DNA from: Candidatus Howiella intestinavium
GTDB taxonomy: Bacteria > Bacillota > Clostridia > Oscillospirales > Acutalibacteraceae
DNA length: 39,274 nucleotides
Assembly (NCBI GenBank): GCA_904420585.1
Contig: CAJFVX010000038.1
Location: forward strand, 1-39,274
Direction of reading: 5' to 3'
The position numbers were made by a program, and so were the translations under genes. Below the pieces are notes generated by a model. The model was not told where the DNA came from. It was given only the letters and a program-made list of their open reading frames with translations, and did no database searches. This document shows, one piece after another, positions 39,203 to 39,274 of the stretch (position 1 is its first letter; every line of letters starts with the position of its first letter).

Positions 39203-39274
39203 ATGGAATACATCACCGTGCAGGAAGCTGCAAAAAAATGGAAGATTTCAGACCGGCTGGTGCAGAAATATTGC
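39203..39274 (+). CDS. Helix-turn-helix, excisionase-like protein (partial, cut by window end)
   Basis: Only 24 codons are visible: the N-terminus is MEYITVQEAAKKWKIS, then DRLVQKYC at the edge. The pattern (xIT-x-EAA-KxWxIS-xRxVQ) is the MerR/excisionase-like helix-turn-helix of small DNA-binding proteins, common on integrated elements of Clostridia. GGAGG lies 7 nt before the ATG. The local DNA is AT-richer than most of the window. The full length and partners are unknown. Confidence 0.7.
   Translation, partial: MEYITVQEAAKKWKISDRLVQKYC

Noticed and set aside
39066-39274. Open frame from the ATG at 39066 to the window end, overlapping the excisionase-like gene
   Set aside because: No ribosome site and almost no leader from the promoter. 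The overlapping frame with GGAGG at 39203 fits a known family better.

Overview
The window looks like chromosomal DNA of a GC-rich member of the Clostridia, probably an Oscillospirales-type gut bacterium. This is inferred from family content only: PdxS with the MocR regulator PdxR, a Spo0H-like sigma factor, the YfmF/YfmH peptidase pair, Lgt, a cohesin-domain surface protein, and consensus sigma-A promoters and AGGAGG ribosome binding sites. No rRNA or other species marker is present. About 30 genes are well supported. Most long open frames opposite them are high-GC shadows.

Layout: 1-3.4 kb holds divergent pdxS and pdxR plus a LUD-domain protein, with a 77-bp tandem repeat downstream of both pdx genes in inverted orientation. 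3.4-8.1 kb has a gap with a candidate small transcript, a cohesin-domain membrane-anchored protein, an orphan acetolactate synthase large subunit, and a second membrane-anchored protein with a squalene-cyclase-like alpha/alpha-barrel. 8.2-12.8 kb has a GH106-like glycoside hydrolase converging on a phosphohexomutase across a cluster of seven palindromes. 12.9-20.6 kb holds sigH-like, zinc-ribbon, DUF4830 and RsuA genes, an orphan MsmK/UgpC-type ATPase, an M14 peptidase, NUDIX and AAC(6')-like genes, an esterase and a GNAT enzyme. 20.6-28.6 kb is all minus strand: a DUF454-yaaA-bcp-phosphatase operon, an anchored hypothetical protein, folD, lgt with an acidic tail, and yfmH/yfmF. 28.8-36.5 kb is one 2575-codon gene for a cyclic beta-1,2-glucan synthase-like enzyme. 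36.7-39.3 kb has three small XRE regulators around a double palindromic operator, a PAP2 phosphatase, tRNA-Ala(CGC) and the start of an excisionase-like gene cut by the window edge.

Several genes fit together. PdxR probably controls pdxS. DUF454-yaaA-bcp-phosphatase looks like a peroxide-related operon. The glycosidase, the sugar-importer ATPase, the phosphohexomutase and the glucan synthase form a loose carbohydrate theme, although they are not in one operon. The right end, with regulators, a tRNA and an AT-richer excisionase-like start, may be the edge of an integrated element.

The most interesting points are the 77-bp repeat arrays that bracket pdxS-pdxR, the glucan synthase in an apparent Firmicute, the palindrome cluster, the XRE double operator, and the two differently folded surface proteins that share one architecture. 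No complete new defence or mobile system can be claimed from the sequence alone.
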